Program-made: the position numbers and the translations under genes
Shown here: one piece after another, positions 17,537-25,926 of the stretch
Layout: each line of letters opens with the position of its first letter
Numbering within the stretch: the first letter of the stretch is position 1
Notes under the pieces: model-generated
Database searches by the model: none
What the model was told of the DNA's origin: nothing
What the model saw: only the letters and a program-made list of their open reading frames with translations
NCBI RefSeq assembly: GCF_014203735.1
Contig: NZ_JACHJQ010000004.1
Location: 496,001-560,000, forward strand
Direction: 5' to 3'
Length of the DNA: 64,000 nt
Source: Actinophytocola algeriensis
GTDB lineage: Bacteria > Actinomycetota > Actinomycetes > Mycobacteriales > Pseudonocardiaceae

Positions 17537-18408
17537 CAACTCCAGCGACCGCTCCTGCTCTGCGTTCGCCCGGCCGGATGGCGGTGCGCCGGTTCCTGCG
17601 GCACAAGCTCGCGATCGCGGGCGTCGTGGTGCTGCTGCTGGTGGTGCTGGCGACCGTGTGCGCGCCTCTGCTGACCGGGCACGACCCGCTCAAGGTCGAC
17701 CTGTCGCAGGTGCGGCAGCCACCCAGTGGTGAGCACCTGCTCGGCACCGACGGCTCCGGCCGGGACGTGTTCGCGCGCCTGCTGTACGCGGGCCGGGTGT
17801 CGCTGCTCGTCGGTGTGTTCTCCGCGTTGCTGGCGGTCGTCATCGGCTCGGTTCTCGGTGCGGTGGCGGGCATCCTCGGTGGCTGGGTGGATGCGCTGAT
17901 CATGCGGGCCGCGGACGTGTTCCTGTCGTTCCCCGTGCTCGTGGTGATGATCGTGATCGCGGGCATCCTCGGCCCGAGCATCACCACGATGGTGATCGCG
18001 ATCGGCCTGTTCACGTGGCCGCGGGCCGGCCGGGTGGTGCGCGGGGTGACGCTGTCGCTGCGGGAACGCGAGTACGTGCAGGCCGCGCAGGCGTTCGGCG
18101 CCAGGACCGGGTGGTTGGTCGTGCACCACGTCCTGCCGGCGGTGCTCGGCTCGGTCGTGGTGGTCGCGACGATCGCCGTCGCCGACGGCATCCTCATCGA
18201 GGCGTCGCTGTCGTTCCTCGGGCTCGGTGTGCAGCCGCCGCAACCCAGCTGGGGCAACATGCTGACCGACGCGCAACGGCTGACGGTGATCAGCCAGATG
18301 CCGTGGCTGTGGATTCCACCCGGTGTCGCGGTCGCGGTCACCGTGCTGTCGGTCAACTTCGTCGGCGACGGGCTGCGGGACGCGCTCGACCCCAGGGAGT
18401 CCTCATGA
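17533..18408 (+). CDS. ABC importer permease, DppC/OppC type
   Basis: 291 residues. The ATG at 17533 overlaps the preceding TGA as ATGA. The N-terminal cytoplasmic segment and first helix (FLRHKLAIAGVVVLLLVVLATVCAPLL) lead into HLLGTDGSGRDVFARLLYAGRVSLLVG, the signature LGTD..GRD..SR..YG-like segment of DppC. The EAA loop is LREREYVQAAQAFGARTGWLVVHHVLPAV. It forms the membrane channel with the DppB-type partner. The downstream ATPase gene again overlaps as ATGA. Confidence 0.88.
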   Translation: MTTPATAPALRSPGRMAVRRFLRHKLAIAGVVVLLLVVLATVCAPLLTGHDPLKVDLSQVRQPPSGEHLLGTDGSGRDVFARLLYAGRVSLLVGVFSALLAVVIGSVLGAVAGILGGWVDALIMRAADVFLSFPVLVVMIVIAGILGPSITTMVIAIGLFTWPRAGRVVRGVTLSLREREYVQAAQAFGARTGWLVVHHVLPAVLGSVVVVATIAVADGILIEASLSFLGLGVQPPQPSWGNMLTDAQRLTVISQMPWLWIPPGVAVAVTVLSVNFVGDGLRDALDPRESS

Positions 18409-19382
18409 GTCCACTGTTGACGGTCGAGGACCTGGCGGTCGAGTTCCGCACCGAGGACGGTGTCGCCCGCGCGCTCGACGGGGTGAGCTTCACGGTCGAG
18501 GCGGGTGAGACCGTCGCGATCGTCGGTGAGTCCGGGTCGGGGAAGAGCGTCACGGCCCTGACCGTGCTGGGGTTGCTGCGTCGGCCGCCCGCGCGGATCG
18601 TGCGCGGCTCGGTGCGTTTCCGCGACCGCGAACTGCTCCGCCTGTCCCGTGACGAGCTGCGGAAGATCCGCGGCAAGGACGCGGCGATGGTGTTCCAGGA
18701 CCCGATGACCGCGCTGAACCCCGTGCAGCGGGTGGGAAAGCAGATCGCCGAGGCCATCCGGCTGCACTCGGCGGTGTCCAGGCAGCAGGCGATGGCGCGG
18801 GCGGTCGACCTGCTGGGGCTGGTCGGCATGGCCCAGCCGGGGACCCGGGCACGCCAGTACCCGCACGAGTTCTCCGGCGGCATGCGGCAGCGGGCGATGA
18901 TCGCGATGGCGATCGCCAACGACCCGGCGCTGCTGATCGCCGACGAGCCGACCACCGCGCTGGACGTGACGATCCAGGCGCAGGTGCTGTCGCTGCTGCG
19001 GACCGCGAAGCAGGAGACCGGTGCCGCGACCGTGCTCATCACGCACGACCTCGGGGTGGTCGCGGAGATGGCGGAGCGGGTGCTGGTGATGTACGCGGGA
19101 CGGATCGTGGAGCAGGCGGACGTGCGGTCGCTGTTCGCGTCGCCGCGCCACCCGTACACGGCCGGGTTGCTGGCGAGCATTCCCCGGCTGGACGTGGAAA
19201 GCCAGACTCTGACCCCGATCCCGGGCAGTCCGCCGAGTCTGCTGGCGCCGCCGCCGGGGTGCCCGTTCGCGCCACGGTGTGCGTTGCGGCAGGGCCGCGC
19301 GGAGTGCGTTTCGGAGCGGCCCGCGTTGCGGGAGGTCGACGGGCACGCCACGGCCTGTCACTTCGCGGAGCTTGCGGAGTGA
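18405..19382 (+). CDS. ABC importer ATP-binding protein, DppD/OppD type
   Basis: 325 residues from the ATGA-overlapping start at 18405. Walker A is GESGSGKS, Q-loop VFQDPMTALNP, signature FSGGMRQR, Walker B LLIADEPTTALD, switch His in LITHDLGVV. The C-terminal oligopeptide-type extension with Cys residues (PPPGCPFAPRCALRQGRAEC, HATACHF) is the domain that in some family members binds an Fe-S cluster. It energises import together with the DppF-type ATPase. Confidence 0.9.
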   Translation: MSPLLTVEDLAVEFRTEDGVARALDGVSFTVEAGETVAIVGESGSGKSVTALTVLGLLRRPPARIVRGSVRFRDRELLRLSRDELRKIRGKDAAMVFQDPMTALNPVQRVGKQIAEAIRLHSAVSRQQAMARAVDLLGLVGMAQPGTRARQYPHEFSGGMRQRAMIAMAIANDPALLIADEPTTALDVTIQAQVLSLLRTAKQETGAATVLITHDLGVVAEMAERVLVMYAGRIVEQADVRSLFASPRHPYTAGLLASIPRLDVESQTLTPIPGSPPSLLAPPPGCPFAPRCALRQGRAECVSERPALREVDGHATACHFAELAE

Positions 19383-19412
19383 ACATTCAACGCCGCGCTG
19401 AGGAGCTGGCGC

Positions 19413-20438
19413 ATGTCTGAGCTGCTGCGGGTCGAGGGGCTGACGAAGCACTTCCCGATCAGGGGCGGGGTGCTGCGCCGGGCCCGAGGACAGGTGCGGG
19501 CGGTCGACGGAGTGTCGTTCACCGTGGCGGCGGGGGAGACGCTCGGCCTGGTCGGCGAGTCGGGCTGCGGCAAGACCACGACCAGCCGCATGGTGGTGCG
19601 GCTGGTGGAGCCGACCGAGGGCCGGGTCTTCCTGCGCGGCAAGGAGATCACCGGGCTGTCGGGTGACGCGTTGCGGGACGTGCGGCGGGAGCTGCAGATC
19701 GTCTTCCAGGACCCGTACTCGTCGCTCAGCCCGCGGATGACCGTGCACGACCTGGTCGCGGAACCGTTGCGGATACAGGGGTTGTACCGCGACGGCGGCC
19801 GGGAGCGGGTGACGTCGCTGCTGGAGACGGTCGGGTTGCAACCGGAGCACGCGAACCGGTACGCGCACGAGTTCTCCGGCGGGCAGCGGCAGCGGATCGG
19901 CATCGCACGGGCGCTCGCGCTGGGGCCGTCGATCCTGGTGCTGGACGAGCCGGTGTCGGCGCTGGACGTCTCGGTGCGGGCGCAGGTCGTGAACGAGCTG
20001 TCGGCGTTGCAGGACTCGCTGGGGCTCGCGTACGTGTTCGTGTCGCACGACCTGTCGGTGGTGCGGCACGTGTGCGACCGCGTCGCCGTGATGTACCTGG
20101 GGAAGATCGTCGAGCTGGCGTCCACGCGGTCGCTGTACGCGCGGCCCGCGCACCCGTACACGCAGGCGTTGTTGTCGGCGATCCCGATCCCGGACCCGAC
20201 GCAGGTGCGAGAGCGGATCGTGCTGACCGGGGACGTGCCCAGCGCGTCCGACCCGCCGAGCGGGTGCCGGTTCCGGACGCGGTGCTGGAAGGCGCAGGAG
20301 GTGTGCGCGGTCGAGGAGCCGCCGCTGCTGCCACAGGGGCCGGCCGATCATGTGGCTGCGTGCCACTTCCCGACCGAGGCGGACGTCCTGGCTGGCGAGC
20401 ACTTCGCCCCGGAGGCGGCGGACGACGTTTCAGGGTGA
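19413..20438 (+). CDS. ABC importer ATP-binding protein, DppF/OppF type
   Basis: 341 residues. Walker [10 protein letters not shown]-loop [11 protein letters not shown], signature FSGGQRQR, Walker [12 protein letters not shown], switch FVSHDLSVV. The C-terminal part ending [14 protein letters not shown] and ACHFP is the oligopeptide-ATPase tail. Distance to DppD is 30 bp. It completes a five-gene importer with its own binding protein. Its 3' end overlaps the convergent WYL regulator gene by 9 bp. Confidence 0.9.
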   Translation: MSELLRVEGLTKHFPIRGGVLRRARGQVRAVDGVSFTVAAGETLGLVGESGCGKTTTSRMVVRLVEPTEGRVFLRGKEITGLSGDALRDVRRELQIVFQDPYSSLSPRMTVHDLVAEPLRIQGLYRDGGRERVTSLLETVGLQPEHANRYAHEFSGGQRQRIGIARALALGPSILVLDEPVSALDVSVRAQVVNELSALQDSLGLAYVFVSHDLSVVRHVCDRVAVMYLGKIVELASTRSLYARPAHPYTQALLSAIPIPDPTQVRERIVLTGDVPSASDPPSGCRFRTRCWKAQEVCAVEEPPLLPQGPADHVAACHFPTEADVLAGEHFAPEAADDVSG

Positions 20439-21404
20439 CACGTCGTAGCGGGTGGCCATCGTGGCGGCGCGGTTGTGCAGGGAGGTGCGCAACCACTGCG
20501 GGGCGAGGGCTTCCGCGTTCGTGGTGAGCTGCCACAACGCCCATTCGGCGTGTCTCGCGTCCTGGAAGGTCACCTCCAGCCGCAGCCAGCCGTCCGCGTC
20601 GGTTTCCTCGGTGCGGACGGCCAGCGCGGTGCCCACCAGGTCCGCGCGTCGCGCCGGGTCCACCCGTACCAGCACGGCGACCTGGTCGCCGCCGGTCCGG
20701 AACCGCGTGCTGCGTTCCTGCCAGGCCCGGTCCAGGTCGACCCGGTCCGGTCGCTGCGCTGGTTCGGCGAGTTCCTCGGCGGCCAGCACCCTGGCCAGCC
20801 GGTAGGTGCGGTCCGCGCCGGACCTCGTGGCCAGCAGGTAGCTCTGACCGCGTGCGGTGACCAGGCCGATCGGGTCCACGGTGCGCCACTTCGGGGTCTG
20901 GTCGCGGGCCGCGTAGTTGATGCGCAGCTTGTGTCCGGCGAACACCGCGCGCCGGATCTCGGCCACCACGGCGTCGGGCACCTCCTCGGCGACCACGCGG
21001 CGCGCGAGGAGGTCGGTCTCCGGGTCGATGAGCAACCGCCGCGCCGCGCCTGCCGCGATGGCCCGGTTGCCTTCCGGCAGTGCGTCGACCACCTTGAGCA
21101 TGGCCGAAGCGAGCGCGGAGCCGAGGCCGAACACCTGCGCGCCGCGCCGTGAGCCTGCGACCAGCAGGGCGAGCGCCTCGTCGTGGTTCAGTCCGGTGAG
21201 CTCGGTCTGGAAACCGGGCAGCAGCGCGAAACCGCCGTGCCTGCCGCGCTCGGCGTAGACCGGGACGCCTGCCGAGGACAGCGCCTCGATGTCGCGCAGC
21301 ACGGTGCGGGTGGACACCTCCAGCTCGCGGGCCAGCGTGGCCGCGGACAGCCGGCCGTGCCGGCGCAGCAGCAGCACCAGCGAGACCAACCGGTCGGCGC
21401 GCAC
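20430..21404 (-). CDS. HTH plus WYL-domain transcriptional regulator (YafY-like)
   Basis: 324 residues from GTG 21404 ([64 protein letters not shown]), a DeoR-like winged HTH starting exactly where the family starts. The WYL domain sits around 140-215 ([11 protein letters not shown], then [33 protein letters not shown]), followed by the WCX C-terminal extension. WYL domains are thought to sense nucleic acids or nucleotides, or other ligands. Divergent from ridA with 61 bp between starts, so it probably controls that gene; this pairing is common in actinobacteria. Confidence 0.87.
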   Translation of the reverse strand: MRADRLVSLVLLLRRHGRLSAATLARELEVSTRTVLRDIEALSSAGVPVYAERGRHGGFALLPGFQTELTGLNHDEALALLVAGSRRGAQVFGLGSALASAMLKVVDALPEGNRAIAAGAARRLLIDPETDLLARRVVAEEVPDAVVAEIRRAVFAGHKLRINYAARDQTPKWRTVDPIGLVTARGQSYLLATRSGADRTYRLARVLAAEELAEPAQRPDRVDLDRAWQERSTRFRTGGDQVAVLVRVDPARRADLVGTALAVRTEETDADGWLRLEVTFQDARHAEWALWQLTTNAEALAPQWLRTSLHNRAATMATRYDVSP

Positions 21405-21465
21405 GCCGAAAACCCTACCGAATACATGACACAGGATGTCGTGATTGGTTGGGAGGCTTTTCGCC

Positions 21466-21894
21466 ATGACGTCAACGACGAACGGAGCTCAGGTGGCATT
21501 GGCACGAACGGCGGTCAACCCGGTGGCGTGGTCGGTGGAGATGGGGTTCAACCAGGGGGAGATCGTCTCCGGGAACACCCGCACCCTGTACTGCTCGGGG
21601 CAGACCGCGATGAGCGGCGACGGCAAGCCCCAGCACGACGGGGACATGGCGGCCCAGTTGGCGCTGAGCCTCGACAACGTGGAGGCCGTGCTCGGCGAGG
21701 CAGGCATGTCGCTCGCGAACCTCGTCCGGCTCAACGTCTACACCACCGACGTCGACCTGCTCTTCCAGCACTACGGCGTGCTGGCGTCCCGGCTGGGCGC
21801 CGCAAGGGTGGCCCCGACCACCACGATGCTCGGGGTGACCCGACTGGCGATCCCGGGCCAGATGGTCGAGCTCGAGGGGACCGCCGTCGCGTGA
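21466..21894 (+). CDS. RidA family protein (enamine/imine deaminase-like)
   Basis: 142 residues from ATG 21466, with GGGAGG about 9 bp upstream. It has the RidA core: EIVSGNTRTLYCSGQTAMSGDG, MAAQLALSLDNVEAVLGEAGMSLANLVRLNVYTTDVD, and RVAPTTTMLGVTRLAIPGQMVELEGTAVA. RidA proteins form trimers and hydrolyse reactive 2-aminoacrylate-type enamines. The usual catalytic Arg near the C-terminal strand is not obvious: TTTMLGVTRLA has Thr where RidA has a conserved R.A/C element. It may belong to a subgroup with another role. Divergent from the WYL regulator. Confidence 0.82.
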   Translation: MTSTTNGAQVALARTAVNPVAWSVEMGFNQGEIVSGNTRTLYCSGQTAMSGDGKPQHDGDMAAQLALSLDNVEAVLGEAGMSLANLVRLNVYTTDVDLLFQHYGVLASRLGAARVAPTTTMLGVTRLAIPGQMVELEGTAVA

Positions 21895-21953
21895 CCTGAC
21901 CCCGGGACCGGGCTCGGCACGGCGGATCGAGACCCCGGCAGCTACGCGCCTCC

Positions 21954-21986
21954 GCTGCTCGTGCCGGTCGAACCGGCACGAGCAGC
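21954..21986 (+). terminator. Hairpin terminator after the RidA gene
   Basis: GCTGCTCGTGCCGGT (21954-21968) and ACCGGCACGAGCAGC (21972-21986) form a perfect 15-bp stem with a 3-nt CGA loop, 60 bp downstream of the stop. No U-tract follows, as is common in actinobacterial terminators. Confidence 0.7.
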
Positions 21987-22059
21987 TGGCGATGTCCGGT
22001 GTGCGGAACCAGTAAGCTCGAAGCCAGGTCGGGGCCTGTTCACTCCTGGGGGAGTCACG

Positions 22060-24336
22060 TTGTTCCGTGCTGTGCTGACCGCCGCGTTCCTCGCTGGTGC
22101 GCTGATCGCCGTTCCCGTCACGCCGTCGGCCGCCGCGCCCGCCGCTGAGGTGACCGGCTCGACCTTCACACCGCGGTCGCCGGTGCGGGTGCTCGACACC
22201 CGCACGGCCGGTCCGGTCGGCGCGGGTGGGACGGTCGCCATCGATCTCGCGTCCCACGTGCCCGCGACCGCGACGGCCGTGGTGCTGAACGTGACCGGTG
22301 TGGCGCCGACCGCGTCGACGTTCGTGACCGTCTACCCGGGTGGCGCGGCGCGCCCGACCGCGTCGAGCCTCAACCTGGACGTCGGGGAGGTCCGTGCCAA
22401 CCAGGTCACGGTCGCGCTCGGTGCCGACCGGACCGTGCGGCTGTACAACAACAGCGGCCGGATCAACCTGGTCGCCGACCTCGCGGGCCACTACGGCACC
22501 GAGTCGGGTGCGCTCTTCACCGGCCTGCCGCCGAACCGGGTCCTCGACACCCGCGACGACCACCCGCTCTCCTCGGGCGGGGTCCGGGTGCTCGACCTGT
22601 CGCGCGTGGTGCCGGAGTCGGCCACCGCGGTGACGTTCAACCTGACCGCGACCCTGCCGACCGCGTCGACGTTCGTGACCGCGTGGCCGACCGGCGCACG
22701 ACGGCCGACCGCGTCGAACCTGAACGTCGAGATCGGTGAGACCCGGCCGAACCTGGTGACCGCGGCGATCGGTGCGGACCGCACGGTGTCGCTGTACAAC
22801 AACTACGGCAACGTGCACCTGCTCGCCGACCTCACCGGCTTCCACACCCCCGACTACGGCGCCCGGTTCGTGCCGCGCGCACCGCAACGGGTGCTCGACA
22901 CGCGTGCGGGCATCGGCCTCACCGGCCCGCTCGCCTCGGGTGGCCTCCCGCACCCGCTCGCCCTCGGCGAGGCGGTGCCGGTCAACGCGACCGGCGTGGT
23001 GCTGAACCTGACCGGCGTCGGCGCGTCGACCTCCACCTACGTCACGGCCTGGGGCGAGGGGACGGTCCAGCCGTACCAGTCGTCCACGCTGAACGTCGTG
23101 CCGGGCAAGGCGGTGCCGAACGCGGCCACTGTCGTGTTCGGCCAGTACCGCGGGCTGTACCTCTACAACCACCGGGGCACCGTCCACCTCATCGCTGACC
23201 TGTCCGGGATGTTCGTCGTGTCTCCCGAGGACTGCGCGCCGGGGTGTGTGCGTGCGTGGGGCAGCAACGACACCAGGAAGCTCGGGACCGGCCAGACCGT
23301 CGGCAGCTCGCCGGCGCCGACGCCGGTGGCAGGGCTCTCCGGGGTGCGGCAGGTCGTGGGCGGCGGCTCGGGAGGCGCGTCCTACGCGGTGCTCGACGAC
23401 GGCACGGTCCGCGCATGGGGTGGCAACGAGGCCGGGCAGTTGGGCAACGGCTGGTCCGCACGCAACGGCGTGTCGGCGGTGCCGGTTCCCGTCGTGGGAC
23501 TGACCGACGTCACGGCGGTGTCGACCAACGGCCACACCACGTACGCCCTGCGCGCGGACGGCACAGTGTGGGGCTGGGGCCAGGGCCCGTTCGGCACCGG
23601 CGACCACGAGGTGTCGAACGTGCCGATGCCGCTGCCACACCTGACCGGCGTGACCGGCATCGCGGTCGGACATGCGAGCACGTACGCGCTGCGCCCCGAC
23701 GGCACGGTGTGGGCGTGGGGAGTGAACCACCACGGCGCGCTGGGCACCGGCAGTGCGGACGACAACGGCGTGCTCGCGCCGGTGCGGGTGCAGGCGTTGT
23801 CGGACGTGGCCTCGATCGGGGCGGGTTCGTACAACGGCTACGCGGTCACCTCGGATGGCACGGCGTGGGCGTGGGGCTTGAACGTGCATGGTCAGCTCGG
23901 CAACGGCGATCCGTGCGACCCCTTCACGAACTGCGAGTCCCGCGTGCCCGTGCGGGTGACCGGTCTCAGCGACGCCGCACAGGTGGTGGCCGGGGGCGAC
24001 TACACCGCGTACGCACTGCGGTCCGACGGGTCCGTCGCCGCGTGGGGTTACGCCTACAACGGCGCGCTGGGCAACGGCGTCGCCTGCGAGGGGACCTGCG
24101 TGTCCAGGATCCCGGTCGACGTGGCAGGCCTGACCGGGGTCGTCTCGATCGCCTCGTTCGGGTGGGGCGCGTACGCCCTGCGCGGCGACGGCACCGTCTG
24201 GGCCTGGGGTGACAACACCTACGAATCCATTGGGAACCACTCGGCTCCGTTCGCCCTGGCCCCGGTCCAGGTCCAGGGCGTCGACGACGTCACCGTGATC
24301 GGCAGCGGCGTGTCCGCCGGGTACGCGGTCAGCTGA
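22060..24336 (+). CDS. Secreted DTR-repeat plus RCC1-repeat protein
   Basis: 758 residues from TTG 22060, selected because GGGGGAG lies upstream and a signal peptide (FRAVLTAAFLAGALIAV, ending SAAAP) follows. The first half has three homologous units of about 120 residues, each opening RVLDTRxx and holding VxxNLTxxxPTASTFVTxxP and VxLYNNxGxxHLxADLxG. The second half is an RCC1 beta-propeller with about seven units of the form YALRxDGTVWAWGxNxxGxLGNG. The beta-propeller should mediate binding. No enzyme motif or wall anchor is seen. It looks like an extracellular lectin or adhesin-type scaffold; function unknown. Confidence 0.8.
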   Translation: MFRAVLTAAFLAGALIAVPVTPSAAAPAAEVTGSTFTPRSPVRVLDTRTAGPVGAGGTVAIDLASHVPATATAVVLNVTGVAPTASTFVTVYPGGAARPTASSLNLDVGEVRANQVTVALGADRTVRLYNNSGRINLVADLAGHYGTESGALFTGLPPNRVLDTRDDHPLSSGGVRVLDLSRVVPESATAVTFNLTATLPTASTFVTAWPTGARRPTASNLNVEIGETRPNLVTAAIGADRTVSLYNNYGNVHLLADLTGFHTPDYGARFVPRAPQRVLDTRAGIGLTGPLASGGLPHPLALGEAVPVNATGVVLNLTGVGASTSTYVTAWGEGTVQPYQSSTLNVVPGKAVPNAATVVFGQYRGLYLYNHRGTVHLIADLSGMFVVSPEDCAPGCVRAWGSNDTRKLGTGQTVGSSPAPTPVAGLSGVRQVVGGGSGGASYAVLDDGTVRAWGGNEAGQLGNGWSARNGVSAVPVPVVGLTDVTAVSTNGHTTYALRADGTVWGWGQGPFGTGDHEVSNVPMPLPHLTGVTGIAVGHASTYALRPDGTVWAWGVNHHGALGTGSADDNGVLAPVRVQALSDVASIGAGSYNGYAVTSDGTAWAWGLNVHGQLGNGDPCDPFTNCESRVPVRVTGLSDAAQVVAGGDYTAYALRSDGSVAAWGYAYNGALGNGVACEGTCVSRIPVDVAGLTGVVSIASFGWGAYALRGDGTVWAWGDNTYESIGNHSAPFALAPVQVQGVDDVTVIGSGVSAGYAVS

Positions 24337-24721
24337 GCGGGGCGAACAGGTCCACCACGTTGTCGTCCGGGTCGGTGATCGAGGCGTAGCGCTGGCCCCA
24401 GAAGGCGTCCCACGGGTCCTTGTGGCTGCGGTAGCCCGCCGCGACGAGGTCGGCGTGGACCTTGTCGACCTCGGCCGGGCTGTCGCACAGGAAGCAGATG
24501 CCCACCGAGTTGCCGCCCTGCGGCTTGGTCCACTCCGGGGCGAACGAGCGGACCGTCGCCACGGTGTCCCAGCCGAAGCGCAGACCGTTCGGCAGGGTCG
24601 CCTCCACGTGCGGTTCGCCGTCGCTGCCGGCCGGGATCGGCAGGCCGAGGCGGCGGTAGAAGGCGAGCGACGCCGCCATGTCCTCGACCACCAGGCCGAT
24701 CATGTCGAGTTTCGGAGTCAT
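24329..24721 (-). CDS. VOC-superfamily (glyoxalase/bleomycin-resistance fold) protein
   Basis: 130 residues. Two betaalphabetabetabeta modules: MTPKLDMIGLVVEDMAASLAFYRRLGLPIPAG and SVGICFLCDSPAEVDKVHADLVAAGYRSHKDPWDAFWGQRYASITDPDDNVVDLFAPLS. The final DPDDNVVDLF is the usual metal-site Glu region, here with Asp, so metal binding is uncertain. No substrate can be named. Its 3' end overlaps the convergent RCC1 gene by 8 bp. Confidence 0.82.
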   Translation of the reverse strand: MTPKLDMIGLVVEDMAASLAFYRRLGLPIPAGSDGEPHVEATLPNGLRFGWDTVATVRSFAPEWTKPQGGNSVGICFLCDSPAEVDKVHADLVAAGYRSHKDPWDAFWGQRYASITDPDDNVVDLFAPLS

Positions 24722-24771
24722 GGGCCCACGCTAACGGCCGCGTGCCGGGCTGCCTTGAACGAATCGGACGG

Positions 24772-25926
24772 TTACTCGTCGGCCGGTGCCGCCACCGGGA
24801 TGTCGTTGGTCGCCGCCCACGTCGCGATGTCCTGGTGCTGGATCGCGGCCGACATCAGGTCCGGGAACTTGTCGGGGGTGCACGCGAACGCGGGGATGCC
24901 CATCGCCGCGAAGGCGGCCGCCACGTCGTGGTCGTACGCCGGAGCGCCCTCGTCGCTCAGCGCCAGCAGGCACACCACCTGCACGCCGTCCGCGACGAGT
25001 GCCCGCGCGCGGTGCAGCATCTCCTCTTCGTTGCCGCCCTCGTACAGGTCGCTGATCAGCACCAGCACCGTGTCCCGGGGCGCCTCGATCCGGCTCTGGC
25101 AGTACGCGAGCGCCGCGTTGATGTCGGTCCCGCCGCCGAGCTGCACGCCGAACAGCAGCTCCACCGGGTCGGTCAGCTGCTCGGTCAGGTCCGCGACGGC
25201 CGTGTCGAACGCGATGATCTGCGTGCGCAGCGACCGGATCGACGCCAGCACCGCGCCGAACACGCTGGCGTACACGACGGAACTGGCCATCGAGCCGCTC
25301 TGGTCGAGGCACAGCACGATCTGCTTGCTCACGTTGGGCAGCCTGCGGCCGTAGCCCACCAGCCGTTCCGGCACCACCGTGCGCTGTTCCGGCTGGTAGT
25401 GCTTCAGGTTCGCGAGGATGGTCCGGTTCCAGTCGATGTCCGCCTGCCGCGGCCGGTGCGTGCGGTTCGCGCGGTGCAGGGCGCCGCTCACCGCCTGCCG
25501 CGTCGGTTGCGCGAGCCGCTTCTCCAGGTCGTCGACGACCTTGCGCACCACCGCGCGTGCCGTGTCCCGCGACCGCTCGGGAATAGCGCGGTTGAGCGAC
25601 AACAGCGTGCCGACCAGGTGCACGTCCGGCTGCACCGACTCCAGCAGCTCCGGCTCGAGGAGCAGCTCCCGCAGCCCGAGGCGGTCCATCGCGTCGCGTT
25701 GCATGACCTGCACGACCGAGCTGGGGAAGTAGCCGCGGATGTCACCCAGCCACCGCGCCACCCGGGGCGACGAGCTGCCCAGGCCGCCGCGCCGGTCCTC
25801 CTGCTTGTCGTACAGGGCCTCCAGCGTCGCGTCGCGTTTGGCGTCCACACCGGATAGCGACGTGCCGGTGCCGTCGGCGTCCTCGCCGCCGAGGATCATC
25901 CGCCACCGGCGCAACCGCTCACTCAT
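24772..25926 (-). CDS. VWA-domain protein of the MoxR/DUF5682/DUF5691/SWIM system
   Basis: 384 residues from ATG 25926, overlapping the upstream stop as ATGA. Residues 1-200 are a helical region rich in basic residues that may bind partners. A von Willebrand A domain starts near 202 with a complete MIDAS: D208-x-S210-x-S212 in DQSGSM, T267 in GGGTD and D293 in SDLYEGG. VWA proteins encoded beside MoxR ATPases usually recruit or position clients for the ATPase and bind Mg through the MIDAS. No membrane helix, so cytoplasmic. It is the last of five co-directional genes. Confidence 0.88.
   Translation of the reverse strand: MSERLRRWRMILGGEDADGTGTSLSGVDAKRDATLEALYDKQEDRRGGLGSSSPRVARWLGDIRGYFPSSVVQVMQRDAMDRLGLRELLLEPELLESVQPDVHLVGTLLSLNRAIPERSRDTARAVVRKVVDDLEKRLAQPTRQAVSGALHRANRTHRPRQADIDWNRTILANLKHYQPEQRTVVPERLVGYGRRLPNVSKQIVLCLDQSGSMASSVVYASVFGAVLASIRSLRTQIIAFDTAVADLTEQLTDPVELLFGVQLGGGTDINAALAYCQSRIEAPRDTVLVLISDLYEGGNEEEMLHRARALVADGVQVVCLLALSDEGAPAYDHDVAAAFAAMGIPAFACTPDKFPDLMSAAIQHQDIATWAATNDIPVAAPADE

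Noticed and set aside
17463-20402. 979-codon minus-strand frame under the ABC importer genes
   Set aside because: It mirrors four genes with full ABC motifs and shows only low-complexity Arg/Pro/His sequence.
21472-24240. 922-codon minus-strand frame opposite RidA and the RCC1 protein
   Set aside because: It crosses two genes and a terminator and has no recognisable feature; an antisense artefact.
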